From: Cercis canadensis
Lineage: Eukaryota > Streptophyta > Magnoliopsida > Fabales > Fabaceae
Direction of reading: 5' to 3'
Length of the DNA stretch: 64,000 nt
Assembly (NCBI GenBank): GCA_003255065.1
Contig: QAOA01000078.1
Location: 1 to 64,000 of the forward strand
Part shown: positions 1-9,856 of the stretch, in pieces
Layout: each line of letters opens with the position of its first letter
Position numbering within the stretch: position 1 is the stretch's first letter
Notes under the pieces: generated by a model
What the model was told of the DNA's origin: nothing
The model's database searches: none
Seen by the model: only the letters and a program-made list of their open reading frames with translations
Made by a program: the position numbers and the translations under genes

Positions 1-263
1 AGCCGTACGTTGAGGACCAAAATGTCCACCACATGCAAAGGTATGGTGTTGTGAAAATTCCAACGCAAGTGTACGTTGTCGTTTGCAAGTAATAAAATGA
101 GATTAATTTATCGTTCCCACGAGGACTAATGTACCAACTACCGAAATAGGGTTAACCTTAACTTTATCTAATCAATCGATAAGAAGATATTTCAATGAAA
201 CAACTAAAAATAGAATGAAAACAATGTAAACCAGAAAAATAGCAAATTAAACCAGAAAAAATT

Positions 264-451
264 ATAGATTCAGTAAGAGAGAAACACCTAGGGTTCCGAC
301 TTCACCATAATTACTCCTAGCTTTCATTCCATATTCCATTAACTCCAATTTATAAAATGATAGATTCAGCAAGAAAGAAACACCTAGGGTTCCGACTTCA
401 ACATAATTACTCCCAGCTTTCATTCCATATTCCATTAACTCCAATTTATTT
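264..451. repeat. 96-bp direct tandem duplication inside the LTR
   Basis: The block starting atagattcag at 264 is repeated from 360 with only a few mismatches (both copies carry cacctagggttccgactt). The LTR at 10885-12200 has no second copy, so this duplication is specific to this LTR. Confidence 0.85.
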
Positions 452-1089
452 TCCTATTTGCTAATCAAGATTCCCTAATTTATTCACTAGCCTCTCCCAA
501 GGTCTAGTGTAAGTATTCCTTAATTACTAACCCTGTATATCCCTATACGAGTTACAATAATTACGAATTCATTTAGTTTTGTGGATCTTTTTGACTGATT
601 ACATAAGCCATGGAGGTATATTCCTATCCTCCATGTAACTCATGGCATTTACCCCAAGGAACTTGACACACAACTCTCCTTCCGGTCTCATTGTGATTAA
701 CAATTCATCTAATTATTGGCCAGACAATCAGAAGCATTAAGAGAAGAGATAAACGCTCAAATTTAAGAGATAAATAATGGAATTAACTTCATAAGAAACT
801 ACAGCTGGTCCTAATTAGGCTACATCGTACCCTAGATAAGAGAATTAGTTCATACTAGATGAAGAGAACAAGAAAGAATAAAATTGAGACATGATTCAAA
901 GGTAAAAGAGGAAAAACTCTGGTTTGAAGGTCAAATCAGCCTTGCATCTCCTCCCTTCAATCCTTGCTTTGCCTCCTTTGTGCCTCCAAAAGTGTCTAAG
1001 AACGAACCCCTTTCTAATTCCCTAGCTTTCCTATTTATACCCCTCACTCTAAAGCCCTAAAACCCATGAGAAAATAAGCCGCGTCTGCA

Positions 1090-1370
1090 GAATTAAATTC
1101 GGGCGCCGCACCTCTGAAGTTTGGGCGCCGCACCTCTGACTCGCTGGAAGAAATTTGCTTCTTTTCACTTTCGGGCGCCGCACCTCTGTATTTTGAGGGG
1201 TGTGGCGCTGAGCTGCTGTCCCAACATGTGTATTTTTTCGCATACGGGGGGTGCGGCGCTACTGTTCAAGGGGTGCGGCGCTACTGTTCAAGGGGTGCAC
1301 CCCTGAGCTGCTGTCCTGGTTTTAAGTTTCATGCTCCAGGGGCCGCGACTCTAGGTTTTGAGCGCCGCAA
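1090..1370. repeat. GC-rich gggcgccgcacctctg motif block within the LTR
   Basis: In otherwise AT-rich DNA, the motif gggcgccgcacctctg occurs at about 1101, 1123 and 1173. Inverted relatives (ggggtgcggcgct) follow at about 1248 and 1269, then ggggtgcacccctgagctgctg. A shorter form is in the sister LTR at about 11825-12040. The block is CpG-rich and could form hairpins. A regulatory or structural role in the LTR is inference. Confidence 0.7.
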
Positions 1371-1537
1371 CCCTTGAATTCTGTCCCAAAAACTTCTAAA
1401 TTCTTCAATTCTTCATTCTAACCTATGAAACCTACAATTTAACATAAAAGATCACATTATATGATGATTAATCTCAATAAACAATCAAATACTTAAGTAA
1501 AGGATATCTAAAAAGTGGATATAAAAGTCACTCAACA

Positions 1538-2271
1538 GTAGCAAATGGCATGAATGGATTTCCTCCTGCTGTAAAGGCCCATTTATGCAAAAACAATCTT
1601 TATATAGCAAAGACCCTGCATATTAACGAGATTTTTTTTTTTTTTTTAGCAAATGGATTAAAAAGTGTGTCTTAGTTGATACTTAATAATAATATTTATC
1701 ATTAGCAATCATTAAATCAACATTAATTGTTTTTAAAGGCCCATTTATGTATAGTCTTTATATAGGCAAAGACTCTGCATATTCACATTTTTATTTTAGC
1801 TAATGGATTAGAAAGTGTGTCTTAGTTGATACTTAATATTTATCATTAGAAATCTTTAAATCAACATTAACTTCTGAAAAACTAAACTTGTTGAAATGAT
1901 TTTATGTTTACATGCACCTATGCACTTTCCAAAGCCATTTCAAAATTCTTTCATCAAGGAGACAACTTTCAATCTTACAAAATTATTGTTGCTAGAAGAG
2001 TTTTTTTTTTTTTTTTTTTTGCCATGAGAGAGAGGGAGAAAGTTGAATTTAAATTAATATATGTATATAAAACATAACCTCCTAAGATTTAAATTTAGAA
2101 TATCTTGCTCTTAGCAAACTCATAATAATAAATTTATTATCATTTAGTTACATTTGAGTAACAAATGAAAATAAATGATTAATTCTTGTCGTCAAAATAG
2201 ACCAACGTCGTGATGGTGAATGTATCAAACTGTTTATATTTTTCTATGGGGTAAAGGGTGCAACTTTATCA
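1538..2271. repeat. Unit-0 copy of the NLR downstream flank
   Basis: 1541-1900 (starting gcaaatggcatgaatgg) matches 19522-19800 and 30024-30430, which lie downstream of NLR2 and NLR3. 1896-2240 (starting aaatgattttatgttta) matches 12728-13160 and 22100-22490. It is therefore the trailing edge of another duplicated unit, implying a further NLR unit or its remnant beyond the left edge. No gene is seen here. Confidence 0.75.
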
Positions 2272-2745
2272 GCCACTAATAATTATTTTTATATGATTTA
2301 TCTAACAATAATTTTCTTTAGAAACTTCCATAATTTTAATAAATGCACAAACAACTTTTAATCCTTGATAAATGCATTAGAATAGTTTCCTAAAACATTT
2401 GTATTCAATGTGACCCACTCAAATCTATTACATTCATCAGTATTCATTGGATGGGTTGTAAAACACCTGGAAACTTTTGCGTTAGATGCAGTAGCATAAT
2501 AAACTTTATCACCCATTAATATTATTTTTATTTGAGTTATCTAACAATAATTCTCTCTAAAAACTCTCAAGATTTTGATAAATGCACAAAGAACATTCGA
2601 TCCTTGATAAATGCATTAGAGTAGTTTCTTGAAACATTAGTATTCAATGTGCCACAACCAATCTATATTATATTAATCAGTAGTCATTAGATGAATTGCA
2701 AAAAACCTAGTAACTTCTGCAAAGCAGCATACTAAACTTTTCTCT
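2272..2745. repeat. Imperfect ~240-bp tandem repeat pair
   Basis: Two head-to-tail copies (about 2272-2510 and 2511-2745) share ccttgataaatgcattaga, tagtttc(c/t)t(a/g)aaacat and ttcaatgtg. The same pair occurs at 31175-31390 and 31921-32130, where it is split by a fold-back element. It lies just beyond the 3' end of the BAHD gene. Confidence 0.8.
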
Positions 2746-2918
2746 GGGTAGCTATTCCATTCCAAAATCCAGATATTGCCACAACTCTAGTGAGAGTTTA
2801 CATTGGTACTTAACTAAGGGGATCACTAACCGAAATAGAGCCTAAACCTTATATGCGAAGTGCTTCTATCATTACTAATTGAAACAACCCTCATTTGGCA
2901 ATAGCATAATAAACATAA

Positions 2919-4331
2919 CTAGAGTCGAGCTCGAGCTTTGCCTGACTGATCCACTGGATCTTTTGGTATGAGAGGAATACCTTCGTAGCAGAACTTCTTA
3001 AAAGCTTCTATGCACTTTGTTTGCAACTGCAAGGCTACGATGACAGATCCATCACCGGAAGCACTTGGTGTGATGAATGCTCTACCATCTCCCCTTAAAT
3101 ATCCAAGACCTACATGTATAGGCCTTCCCCAGCCAAAATTTGCATCATAAAGGGGCATATTAAGCAAGCCACCAATATCCATGTTGGGGTTCCCATAGAA
3201 GTGTCCATGTCTGCTAGTTCTTCTTAGCCTATCCACATACTCCACAGTTGCTATAAAATCCATCGCCGACCTGATATATTCATCTGTTAGCATTTCAATG
3301 GCTTCCCTTATCTTGTTTGAAGCAAAACTCAATGGGTTCCGTACAATATCCCCACAAAGGAATGTGGTTGTCCACATTGGGAGAATTGCATTCCCTGCAT
3401 AATTTGTAGGAAGTTGTGGATTCAATTTGTTGCGGATGTTGGCAGCAAATCGGATTGCGGTTGGTTGATGGGTATCACATTGCCTTGCCATGCATGTGCA
3501 TCTCCATATATGCGCAGCAACAGCTTCATAAGTGCTATAAGGACGACCTTGTGCCACTTTTTGATCTCCATTTGAGCTCTCACTGGCTTTCTTCTTCAGC
3601 TGCTGCACCTGCTCCTTTGTAAATTTGAGAATTGCCATGCTAGTTTCTTTCTTCTGCTCTGCTTGGGTGTCAGAGCAACCCAACACAAGTGGTGGTGCTT
3701 TGAATTGTCTGTGATCAAAATTGGAAGCCCTAACCCTAGGCTCTCCACAAGATAGCAAACTTGTTCGATCATGTAAAGGGATTTCATCTTTTCCCAGACA
3801 TTCCCCTCGAGCCAACTTTGCCCATGAGTTGACAAGCTGAACTGTAGCCCAACCATCAAGCATAATGTGAGACATTCCAACAACAACACAGAGGCCACCA
3901 CAGCTGAATCTGGTTACTTGCACTATAAGCAAAGGCCAGGTCTCCATGGGGGTGTCATAATCAATTTTGGGATAAAGCTCTCTTATGCCAGCTTCAGTAG
4001 GAGCAAAATCTCCATAATCAGCCATTTTCAATTCCGATTTAGCTTCCCAGAGCTGCACTCCTTTGGCATTGCATTCTAGCTGAAATCTTTCACCTTTGAT
4101 TCTTTGCAATCGGCCGGCAAGTGGGTAGTAGTGGACTAATATCAAGCTTAGGGAGTTTCTTATTATTTCTGTGAAATGAGCGTTCTTTTGGGTTGGTTTG
4201 TAAAGGTAGACAACGGTTGAGTGCTGTTGGGGCTGGATTTGGTCAAGTTCAGAGAAATTGATACAGCCCATTGGAGTGGGATATCTTGGAACAACCATGT
4301 GAGATGAAGTAATGGTCACCATATTTGGCAA
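2919..4331 (-). CDS. BAHD-family acyltransferase, spermidine hydroxycinnamoyl transferase-like
   Basis: A single uninterrupted 470-codon reading frame, close to the usual 430-470 residues of BAHD enzymes. These cytosolic enzymes move an acyl group from acyl-CoA to an alcohol or amine. The catalytic HxxxD motif is HIMLD (H155, D159), followed by G160. The second family signature, normally DFGWG, is NFGWG (398-402), followed by RP. Other family landmarks are YPLAGR (69-74), the STYEAVAAHIW stretch (266-276) and the late GLGYLRGDGRAFI region. Among BAHD clades the sequence most resembles spermidine hydroxycinnamoyl transferases, so phenolamide synthesis is plausible, but substrate cannot be read from sequence. 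ATG at 4331 is the first Met; Met4 is an alternative start. It is intronless. Its 3' flank is duplicated after NLR3. Confidence 0.88.
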   Translation of the reverse strand: MPNMVTITSSHMVVPRYPTPMGCINFSELDQIQPQQHSTVVYLYKPTQKNAHFTEIIRNSLSLILVHYYPLAGRLQRIKGERFQLECNAKGVQLWEAKSELKMADYGDFAPTEAGIRELYPKIDYDTPMETWPLLIVQVTRFSCGGLCVVVGMSHIMLDGWATVQLVNSWAKLARGECLGKDEIPLHDRTSLLSCGEPRVRASNFDHRQFKAPPLVLGCSDTQAEQKKETSMAILKFTKEQVQQLKKKASESSNGDQKVAQGRPYSTYEAVAAHIWRCTCMARQCDTHQPTAIRFAANIRNKLNPQLPTNYAGNAILPMWTTTFLCGDIVRNPLSFASNKIREAIEMLTDEYIRSAMDFIATVEYVDRLRRTSRHGHFYGNPNMDIGGLLNMPLYDANFGWGRPIHVGLGYLRGDGRAFITPSASGDGSVIVALQLQTKCIEAFKKFCYEGIPLIPKDPVDQSGKARARL

Positions 4332-4385
4332 TGAGATCGAGAGCTGTGGAGGTTTTGCGTTAATGGATTTCTTTGTGATTGATAG

Positions 4386-4392
4386 TATTTAT
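4386..4392 (-). promoter_or_regulatory. Candidate TATA element of the BAHD gene
   Basis: Read on the minus strand, ATAAATA lies 55 bp upstream of the BAHD ATG, directly preceded by a CCAAT sequence. Position and composition suit a plant core promoter; there is no direct support for the start site. Confidence 0.4.
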
Positions 4393-4689
4393 TGGACCAT
4401 GCTAGAGTGCAGATAAATGGGTCTAGACAAAGAGCTGTGACATGTGCATGTGCACAGTACAAGTCACATAAAGCAAGGCAGACATGACAATGAGTCTTCA
4501 TTAGTTTCAACTAAAGATGAATCTTATTTCATCATGGAGAAAAAGTGCCAACTTTAGTGAGTAATTTCATCGAACAGAGCAGGTGGTCAATACACAACAT
4601 ACATAAGAATCAAATTACATGGGAAAGGAAACAGTATGTAATTGAAAGATGAGGGTATGAGGTGACTAAAACATTTTAGTATGAAATCT

Positions 4690-5090
4690 TAACTTATCAA
4701 TAATTTTGTGCTACTCTGTAACCAATGCAAAAGCAAAGGAAAATCCACAAACACAAAAGAACAGTACCAAAATCTAAAACAACAGATCAAAGCAAAATTT
4801 TTGAAACAAAACACAAACTTAATCTTAGAACAAAACAACAAATTAAAGGGGATCTGAGCACTTGCAAGGAGTTCAAAAGAAGTAGACCAATGTAGCAAGA
4901 CATATAAACAGAAACATAAGTTACAGAACCATAGAGCAAGCATAGAAACAAAAGCATGTATAACATAGAAACTCACCAGCGACGTCGGAGTAAAAGAATG
5001 AGCCACCGGCGACACAGAGTCCGAGACCGAGAATGAAGGGACCGAACCAATCTTCTCGGTTTTTCAGAAAATCAAACCAAGAATCGGATC
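4690..5090 (-). pseudogene. Unidentified membrane-protein exon fragment
   Basis: On the minus strand, about 5090 down to 4983 reads as a coding-like stretch with a charged start (FDFLKNREDW), then a hydrophobic segment (FGPFILGLGLCVAGGSFFY), then SDVAG. It is followed immediately by a consensus splice donor GTGAGT at about 4978. A stop codon lies in frame upstream and no second exon is apparent, so this is probably an exon relic. The following minus-strand frame down to 4689 is hydrophobic but looks like intron. I do not recognise the family. Confidence 0.35.
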
Positions 5091-5100
5091 AACTTCCTTA

Positions 5101-6036
5101 ATTCGGTTCAGTTTAGTCATTGACATGAAGCTAGAGGGTAGAAGAAGGTTTTTGGCATTTCCGTAGTGTTGATTGTGCTGTTTGTTGTGGAAAATGTAGC
5201 AACTTTATAACCACTTGATCTACAGCTACTGGATGATATTATGATTACAAATCACAACTTTATTACCATTGGATTCATAAAGTGTCCACCTAAAATTTTG
5301 TCTTTATATAGTTGTTTATCTTTGATAGGCTAATGACCTTTATGCACTTTTGCTTCGCCAAAGGGGAGCACGCATCCTTCCAATACAAAACTTGTACTAA
5401 ATTTCATTTCGTTGTACTGTTTCGGTAAATGGAAACATTTTGAAAACATTATGGAAATTTCGTAAAAACAGAAAATTTTTGAAAAACATTTTTAATATTT
5501 TTAAAGTATATATTTTTATACTTATGTTCATTTTAAAAAATTATAACATAACAATGAATATCAAAACATACAATATGTCTAAACTTCTGACCACAAACAA
5601 GATTATCTAAATGTACTAATATTTGTGTAATAAATAAAATATTAAACAATAAAAATAAATTAAATTTCTACCCAAACCATAATTATCAAAATTAAAAATT
5701 TATTTTACTCTAAACTTCTAAAAAAAAAATGTATTTTTACATTTTTACCCTTTTAGCTTAACATCCTCTTTTAAAATAAGTGCATGCCTTTACTTAGATT
5801 AGCTTTTTACATGATATTGATATACAAGTGTAAAAAATGTTGTAATCTACTTTTTTCTTGCCATATAGAAACATTGGGTCCTACAACTGTTAGGTTGGTT
5901 CTGCGATCTTTCCTCTGAGTCAGTCTTCCACCGACGCCTTGTTCATATCCATCCCTTAAGCTTCTGCTGCCAATCAATCTGTGCTTGCAATTGCAAACAC
6001 ACGCCGGTTTGAAATTATCCCATTTGTTGTAACGTG
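5101..6036. repeat. Duplicated NLR upstream flank, unit 1
   Basis: 5110-5640 matches 22750-23345 (shared gacatgaagctag, gttgtactgtttcggta, accacaaacaagattatcta). 5690-6036 matches 14215-14555 and 25390-25732, including the immediate leader cattgggtcctacaactgtt ... acacacgccggtttgaaatt. Promoter and leader are thus shared by all three NLRs. No separate gene is seen. Confidence 0.8.
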
Positions 6037-8826
6037 ATGGCTTTGGCGGTTGTGGGTGGAGCTTTCTTGGGTGCTGTCTTTAACGTGTTGCTGGACAGGA
6101 TAGCTTCCCCTGAGATCCAAGACTTCTTTAAGACAAAGAAACTCGATCACATGTTGCTCCAGAAGCTCAAGAGCAAATTGTCGTCTGTCCGTGGAGTGCT
6201 TGAGGATGCTGAAGGAAAACAATTCAGGAATGCAGAAGTCAAGAAGTGGCTTGATGAACTCAAAGATGCTGCTTTTGTTGCTGATGATCTGTTTGATGAG
6301 ATTTACACTGAAGCTAAAACAACTGCAAATGAGGTACACAGTTCCAACTCTGCTTCTGTGAATTCTCTAGAATTTGAACAGAAAATAGAAGAAATTCTTG
6401 AAAGATTAGAATGTCTTGTGGAAGAAAAGGGTTTCCTTTCTTTGCAAGAAGGTATAGGAACCAAATGGTCATCTAAAACACCATCATCATCACTTGTAGA
6501 GGAGTCTGGTGTGTTTGGTAGAGATGGTGATAAAGAGGTCATAATTCAATTGTTATTGTCAGAAGATCCAAATGGCAAGAGAATATCTGTGATTCCCATA
6601 GTGGGCATGGGTGGAATTGGGAAAACGACCTTGGCCCAACTTGTATACAATGATGATAGAGTGAAAGGCAAATTTGATCTTAAGGCATGGGTATATGTCT
6701 CTGAAGAATTTGATGTTGTTCGGGTTACAAAAGTTATATTAGAGGCTATCACTTCACATGCTTCAAACACCAATGATTTCAATTCACTTCAAGTTGATTT
6801 GAAAGGAGAATTGAGTGGGCAAAAGTTTTTTATTGTTTTAGATGACGTTTGGAATGAGAAGTATGGTGAATGGGACCTTTTACAAGTTCCATTTCAATAT
6901 GGGGCTCATGGGAGTAAAGTTATAGTAACTACTCGCAACAGGAATGTTGCATCATTAATGCGAACTGCTGAACCACATTATCTTGAGCATTTGTCCGATG
7001 ATGATTGCTGGAACCTGTTTGCAAAACATGCATTTGACATTCAAAACTCGCCTAAACCAAATTTAGAAAAAATTGGTAGAGACATTGTCAATAAGTGCAA
7101 GGGATTGCCTTTGGCTGCAAAAACATTGGGAGGCCTTCTGAGATCAAAAAATAATATTGAAGAATGGGAGAATATATTGGGAAGTGATTTGTGGGATTTA
7201 TCAGAAAATGAAAGCGGTATCATTCCAGCTGTATTATTAAGTTATTATTACCTTCCTTCACATTTGAAGGAATGCTTTGCTTATTGTTCCATATATCCAA
7301 AAGCTTATGAATTTACGAAAAAACAACTGATCTTGTTTTGGATGGCAGAGAATTTATTACAAAAGCCAAAGGGAAATAAGAGAATTGAAGAAATTGGAGA
7401 TGAGTATTTTCATGAATTGGTATCAAGATCATTTCTGCAACGATCAAGATATTTTGAATCACTTTTTGGTATGCATGATGTTATAAATGATTTAGCTCAA
7501 TTTGTCTCAGGAAAGTTTTGCACTAGGCTTGAAAGTGAAGACGGGTTTCAAAAAATTGAAACAAGAACCCGTCGTGTCTCACTTAAATATAACCATGGCT
7601 TAGTAGACTTTGAGGAGTTTTACAAAGCAAAAAATCTAAGGACTTGGTTGCCATTATGCCGGTTGCTAGAGGAAAGGGGAGAACTGCATAAGACATTTTC
7701 TAGGTTGAGTTACTTGAGGGTGCTATCTTTGGCATGCTTTCGTAAACTCGATAAGCTTCCAGATTCAATTGGCTTTCTGAGACACCTTCGCTACCTAGAT
7801 GTGTCCATGACTAAAATCAAATGGTTGCCTGAATCTATTTGCAGTTTATACAATTTGCAGACGCTAAAGGCGGTTCATTGTTGGGACCTCATCAAATTAC
7901 CTGAAGGTCTTCACAATCTCATTAACTTACGTTACTTAGATATTCGCGCTTGTACTAATCTAAAAGGGATGTCACCCCATGTGGGAAAATTGAGGAGCCT
8001 CCAGGAATTGAGTGATTTCATTGTAGGGGATAAATATGGGTGTTCAGTCAGTGAATTTGGGCAACTTTTAGACCTACAAGGTTCACTAACCATTCATAAC
8101 TTACAACATGTTGTGGATGTTGAGGATGCTAAAGATGCCAAGCTGAACTGCAAGCAGTATCTTCGACGTCTATGTTTGGATTGGAGCATGCGAGGTTCCG
8201 AGATACACACCAATGATTCGCGCCACGAGAAAGATGTACTTGACAGCCTACGGCCACACCCAAGGAATTTGGAAAAGCTTCTAATCTGGTACTATACGGG
8301 TACGGGATTTCCAGCATGGGTGGGAGATCCATCATTCAGCAACCTAATGTTTGTACAGCTTTATGGCTGCAAATACTGCTGCATATTGCCTTCGTTTGGA
8401 CAACTTCCCTCTCTGAAAAGGCTTTATATTCAAAAATGTGAAGAAGTGGTTAGTGTTGGCCAAGAGTTTTATGGGCCTTCTTGTGCCGATAATGCGATCC
8501 AGCCCTTTGCTTCATTGGAATTTCTTTCATTTTATGACATGGGCGCATGGGAGATATGGAGTCATGTGGTGGGCAATGAAAGTTATAGAGCTTTCCCTAG
8601 TCTTAAAATTCTTTGCATAATTGATTGCCCTAGACTAATAGGGGATTTGCCCAGTAATCTCGGATCCGCAGTTATTACAATTGAAAATTGTCCTGAATAT
8701 TTTTCGCACAACCCTGATTACCGGCCTCCTCCCATGCCTCACAATTCCTCCGCCTCCTTACTTGCTGAGGTGGCGGTGGATGATAGGGACTCCGATCTCC
8801 TTTTTCTTGATATAAACGAGTACTAA
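6037..8826 (+). CDS. CC-NBS-LRR disease resistance protein, RPP13-like (NLR1)
   Basis: A 929-residue single-exon frame encoding an intracellular immune receptor. Order: Rx-type coiled-coil domain (about 1-130, with ADDLFDEI where EDVID-type motifs occur); NB-ARC with P-loop GMGGIGKTT (190-198), kinase-2 FFIVLDDVW (264-272), RNBS-B GSKVIVTTR, GLPLAAKTLGG and MHDVINDLAQ (MHD at 479-481); then leucine-rich repeats to the end. All nucleotide-binding motifs are intact. ATG at 6037 is used; the preceding GTG at 6034 is not a plant start. The LRR is short compared with many family members of 1200 or more residues. It lacks two residues (Asp-Lys near 113) found in copies 2 and 3. The gene ends DINEY, before a conserved splice-donor-like GAG/GTAATT that lies beyond the stop. 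Cognate pathogen unknown. Confidence 0.93.
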   Translation: MALAVVGGAFLGAVFNVLLDRIASPEIQDFFKTKKLDHMLLQKLKSKLSSVRGVLEDAEGKQFRNAEVKKWLDELKDAAFVADDLFDEIYTEAKTTANEVHSSNSASVNSLEFEQKIEEILERLECLVEEKGFLSLQEGIGTKWSSKTPSSSLVEESGVFGRDGDKEVIIQLLLSEDPNGKRISVIPIVGMGGIGKTTLAQLVYNDDRVKGKFDLKAWVYVSEEFDVVRVTKVILEAITSHASNTNDFNSLQVDLKGELSGQKFFIVLDDVWNEKYGEWDLLQVPFQYGAHGSKVIVTTRNRNVASLMRTAEPHYLEHLSDDDCWNLFAKHAFDIQNSPKPNLEKIGRDIVNKCKGLPLAAKTLGGLLRSKNNIEEWENILGSDLWDLSENESGIIPAVLLSYYYLPSHLKECFAYCSIYPKAYEFTKKQLILFWMAENLLQKPKGNKRIEEIGDEYFHELVSRSFLQRSRYFESLFGMHDVINDLAQFVSGKFCTRLESEDGFQKIETRTRRVSLKYNHGLVDFEEFYKAKNLRTWLPLCRLLEERGELHKTFSRLSYLRVLSLACFRKLDKLPDSIGFLRHLRYLDVSMTKIKWLPESICSLYNLQTLKAVHCWDLIKLPEGLHNLINLRYLDIRACTNLKGMSPHVGKLRSLQELSDFIVGDKYGCSVSEFGQLLDLQGSLTIHNLQHVVDVEDAKDAKLNCKQYLRRLCLDWSMRGSEIHTNDSRHEKDVLDSLRPHPRNLEKLLIWYYTGTGFPAWVGDPSFSNLMFVQLYGCKYCCILPSFGQLPSLKRLYIQKCEEVVSVGQEFYGPSCADNAIQPFASLEFLSFYDMGAWEIWSHVVGNESYRAFPSLKILCIIDCPRLIGDLPSNLGSAVITIENCPEYFSHNPDYRPPPMPHNSSASLLAEVAVDDRDSDLLFLDINEY

Positions 8827-9856
8827 TTTCAACAACTGCTGTATTTCGTGAGGTAATTCCTTCCTGAGATTGAATGTCATTGTCAAGTACATCTTGATCC
8901 AGAAATGGAGTTGCTACAAAGTTTACTAGGAGAGCACTAGCCCATGATATATCAGGTACTTTTCTGTCTCATTGGATTTCGTATAATTTCTTATTTCTAA
9001 TACTCTAATGACATTATGCTCTACTACTTCACCCGAATCACAATTAAAAAGCACCAACAGTCAAACAATCTGCACACTTGGCAACTCAATAGGCCTTCCT
9101 TATTGGTGAGAAAACCCTGTATTGATTTTCATTGCTTACTTGACCATGAGGGATGAATGTTTGTGTTTGGGATACATTGGTTGTAACAAGTTTCAGCATT
9201 GATACAAAATTCGATCAAGATTAGTTGTTATCTTCCATTCCACTGTTTTTCAGCTATATGTTCACCTTGCCCATTATATACCATACGGAATAAGTCTTTG
9301 TATGTAACATGGAAAGGGAAAAAAACATAATAATTTCTTCCTAGTACTCCACATATTACTTCTTCAATCTCGTAATTGGATACTTTTAATTGTTTCCATT
9401 ATCTTGAATCCTTTTTTTTTTTGGCCGAATTGCTTCTTAGTTTAAGGACCAGATGCAATTTGCCAAAATTGTTTAAATTCTAGTTGTTCAACAAATCCAC
9501 AAATTTCATCAGTGCTGTAAGCTATGAATCCACAGTTGATGATCATTCAAGTTTTCTTCTATTCCAGGCACAGCTAAGGTCATTGTTCAAGCAGTGTCTT
9601 GCTTGTACCACAAACAAGAAGAATTTTTGAAGCAGAGTCACTAAACAGAACTTGGATATGACGTGTCATGTAAGCATGCCACCACTTTGACAAGGTTCAA
9701 CACTCTGCTCTGGTCTTTTTATGGGCTGTACTGTGATTATTTTCTTTTTCCATTTTCAAGCCAAACATTTGTTTTTGATGCGTTTGTATTACCACTAGGT
9801 TTGCCAGGCTAGTGGTACTATGAGCATCCTTTGCCCTTCCAAAGTGCACAAATTAT
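8827..9856. repeat. Conserved NLR 3' flank, unit 1
   Basis: About 1 kb closely matches 17336-18443 and 28553-29579. It includes a donor-like gtgaggtaattcc at 8848, a ttccag/gcacagctaagg acceptor-like junction near 9570 and cactaggtttgccaggc at 9796. These fit a spliced 3' untranslated region, but transcription is not shown. No protein gene is seen. Confidence 0.7.

Larger units (their letters stand above)
47..1537. mobile_element. LTR of an LTR retrotransposon (probably a 3' LTR or LTR remnant)
   Basis: The segment begins TGTTGTGAAAATTCC and ends CACTCAACA, so it has TG...CA termini. It aligns along its length with the segment at 10885-12200, which has target-site duplications. The right flank is gtagcaaatggc; the same site is unoccupied at about 19517-19530 and 30018-30032, which fixes the right boundary. 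The left neighbour (1-46) does not match the empty site, so it is either internal element sequence or a rearranged junction. It contains a 96-bp direct duplication (264-355 and 360-451) and a GC-rich block (about 1090-1370). No coding function is supported; the short ORFs inside are incidental. Orientation is unresolved because no internal genes are present. Confidence 0.75.

Noticed and set aside
262-444. Repetitive 60-codon minus-strand frame
   Set aside because: It is produced by the 96-bp duplication inside an LTR and has no independent coding evidence.
6034-6036. GTG as the start codon of the NLR genes
   Set aside because: Plant nuclear genes start at ATG, and an ATG follows directly at 6037 (also 14556 and 25733).
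6303-8335. Minus-strand frames of 60-80 codons opposite NLR1, repeated opposite NLR2 and NLR3
   Set aside because: They mirror the conserved sense coding of the NLRs and have no promoter, splice or family support.
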